Source: Nomia melanderi (taxonomy: Eukaryota > Arthropoda > Insecta > Hymenoptera > Halictidae). From it: a stretch of 64,000 nucleotides of DNA. Numbering within the stretch: the first letter of the stretch is position 1; every line of letters starts with the position of its first letter. Under the pieces are notes generated by a model. The model searched no databases, had not been told where the DNA came from, and was given only the letters and a program-made list of their open reading frames with translations. Of this stretch, positions 63,103-64,000 are shown piece by piece. Position numbers and translations under genes: made by a program. The stretch covers positions 1 to 64,000 of the forward strand of contig NC_135003.1 of assembly GCF_051020985.1 (NCBI RefSeq), read 5' to 3'.

Positions 63103-64000
63103 GATTCAAGGAGTTATGAATTCCTTTATGGTTAGGATTTTTGCTAGCAGTTGGAGATGTTTGAGTGGCGTGTCGTGATGTTTATTAAGCATGATTCTTA
63201 GAAATTTATTTTGTATAGTTTGGATTTTATTTATACAGGATGTTGCAGCTGCTGCCCAGATTTTATGGCCATACATTATGATAGGTCGGATACAGACTAG
63301 GCATAAAATATTTTTGAGGCATGTGGATAGTTCGATTCTTTGACAGATGAGTGGGTATAGCCTTTTGAGCGCAGGGTAAGTTATGTTTGACCTGTTGATA
63401 ATTGCTTGTCTGTACATAAGTTTTGAATCTAAAGTTACACCTAGGTATTTTACTTCGGTGGACCATGAGATGTTTATTCCTTGTATATTTGCCAAGATGG
63501 TTGGTCTCTTTAACCTTTTGAAAAAGGTTACTGATTCCGTCTTAGTGAGAATTATTTTGATTTTTCAGATGTTATAAAATTCTGAGGTTTGTTTAAAATT
63601 TTCTTGAAGATACTTTATTACTGCTTCGTCGAATCAAGAGGAGAAAAATAGAACTGTGTCAGCTGCGTACATTCCAAAATCTCCTGTCAAGATTTTCTTG
63701 GAAATAGAGAAACTTCCGTTTAATGAGACGGAGAAATGTCTATCTTGTAGGAAGCATTTTAGTAGTTTGATCAATGGTGGATGGGGGGGGGGGGGGGGGG
63801 TAAATTTGTTAGCTTTAAAAGTAAGTCTTGGCGCCAGGCGGTGTTGAAGGCGTCCACTATGTCTAATAAGACTATTTGGGTTAGTCTGTTCTTATTTATT
63901 TCAAAAGTGATATATTCAGTAACTCTGAACAGCTGCTAGATGGTTGAATGGTTTCCTCCGAATCTAAATTGGTAGGGGACTAGAATTCCTTTGCTGATTT
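63103..64000 (-). pseudogene. Jockey-type LINE remnant J2 (RT), runs off the window
   Basis: Minus strand from the right edge: LVPYQFRFGGNHSTI-type residues, then LLDIVDAFNTAWRQDLLLKL (motif A with Asp kept), a proline run encoded by the G tract, FSVSLNGSFSISK, motif C as YAADTVLFFSS (63658-63669), TKTESVTF, then the open frame 63495-63106: STEVKYLGVTLDSKLMYRQA, YPALKRLYPLICQR, RPIIMYGHKIWAAAATS, INKIQTIQNKFLRIML and AKILTIKEFI. YAAD replaces the catalytic YADD. The frame is broken several times upstream of 63495. Same family as J1 at 40575-42860, which aligns through AYPALKRIYPLI and IIIYGHQAWAAAAK. The element's 5' part lies outside the window. Confidence 0.8.
63783..63800 (+). repeat. 18-base G run
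   Basis: Eighteen consecutive G, in RT remnant J2 where a short proline-coding C run would lie on the minus strand. Its exact length may be a sequencing or assembly artefact. Confidence 0.8.

Overview
The window reads as eukaryotic, repeat-dominated DNA, probably from an insect. The mobile-element set (mariner, Tigger/pogo, hAT, piggyBac, Gypsy, Copia, Jockey-type and GC-rich R1/Jockey-group LINEs on an AT-rich background) would suit an ant or another hymenopteran, but nothing here fixes the species. I found no intact host gene, no bacterial-type operon and no CRISPR array. Every recognisable coding stretch is a decayed transposon or retrotransposon.

Positions 1-35455 form one uninterrupted satellite array. 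Its unit is 10 bp (TATATAAAAC), all in one orientation, with scattered variants (AATAAAACT short units, G/C substitutions, TATGTAAAAC, TATATGAAAC). The variants form barcodes that reveal several layers of higher-order duplication: a block repeated four times at offsets 2085, 2930 and 1375 bp; a segment of at least 2.5 kb repeated at exactly 8085 bp; and three tandem 257-bp copies at the right edge. Three copies of one inverted unit create 26-28 bp perfect palindromes.

Positions 35456-40500 are the array border. A degenerate 36-bp minisatellite comes first, then a tRNA-like (Pol III box) element whose far end resembles a LINE 3' end, then two related GC-rich LINE remnants on the minus strand, a short TA-flanked MITE, and an anonymous repeat that recurs at 54.5 kb.

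Positions 40500-46000 hold a decayed Jockey-type LINE (plus strand), a 13-bp minisatellite, and a 5'-truncated GC-rich LINE (plus strand) bounded by a perfect 17-bp target-site duplication and a poly(A) tail.

Positions 46000-57600 hold a full-length but dead Tigger/pogo transposon with TIRs and TA duplication, AT-rich DNA with a hAT C-terminus, a Gypsy retrotransposon (gag and pol, minus strand) with nested MITE and repeat insertions, a piggyBac-type transposase C-terminus beside its TTAA terminus, and a Copia fragment with a TTAA-flanked MITE beside it.

Positions 57600-64000 hold unassigned low-complexity and remnant sequence, a second copy of the TA-flanked MITE, a foldback repeat, a mariner carrying a nested LINE 3' tail, a 360-bp foldback MITE and, at the right edge, a second Jockey-type remnant with an 18-G run. 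The parts do not form a working pathway. The biology here is chromosome architecture (a large homogeneous satellite and its TE-rich flank) and layered insertion history.
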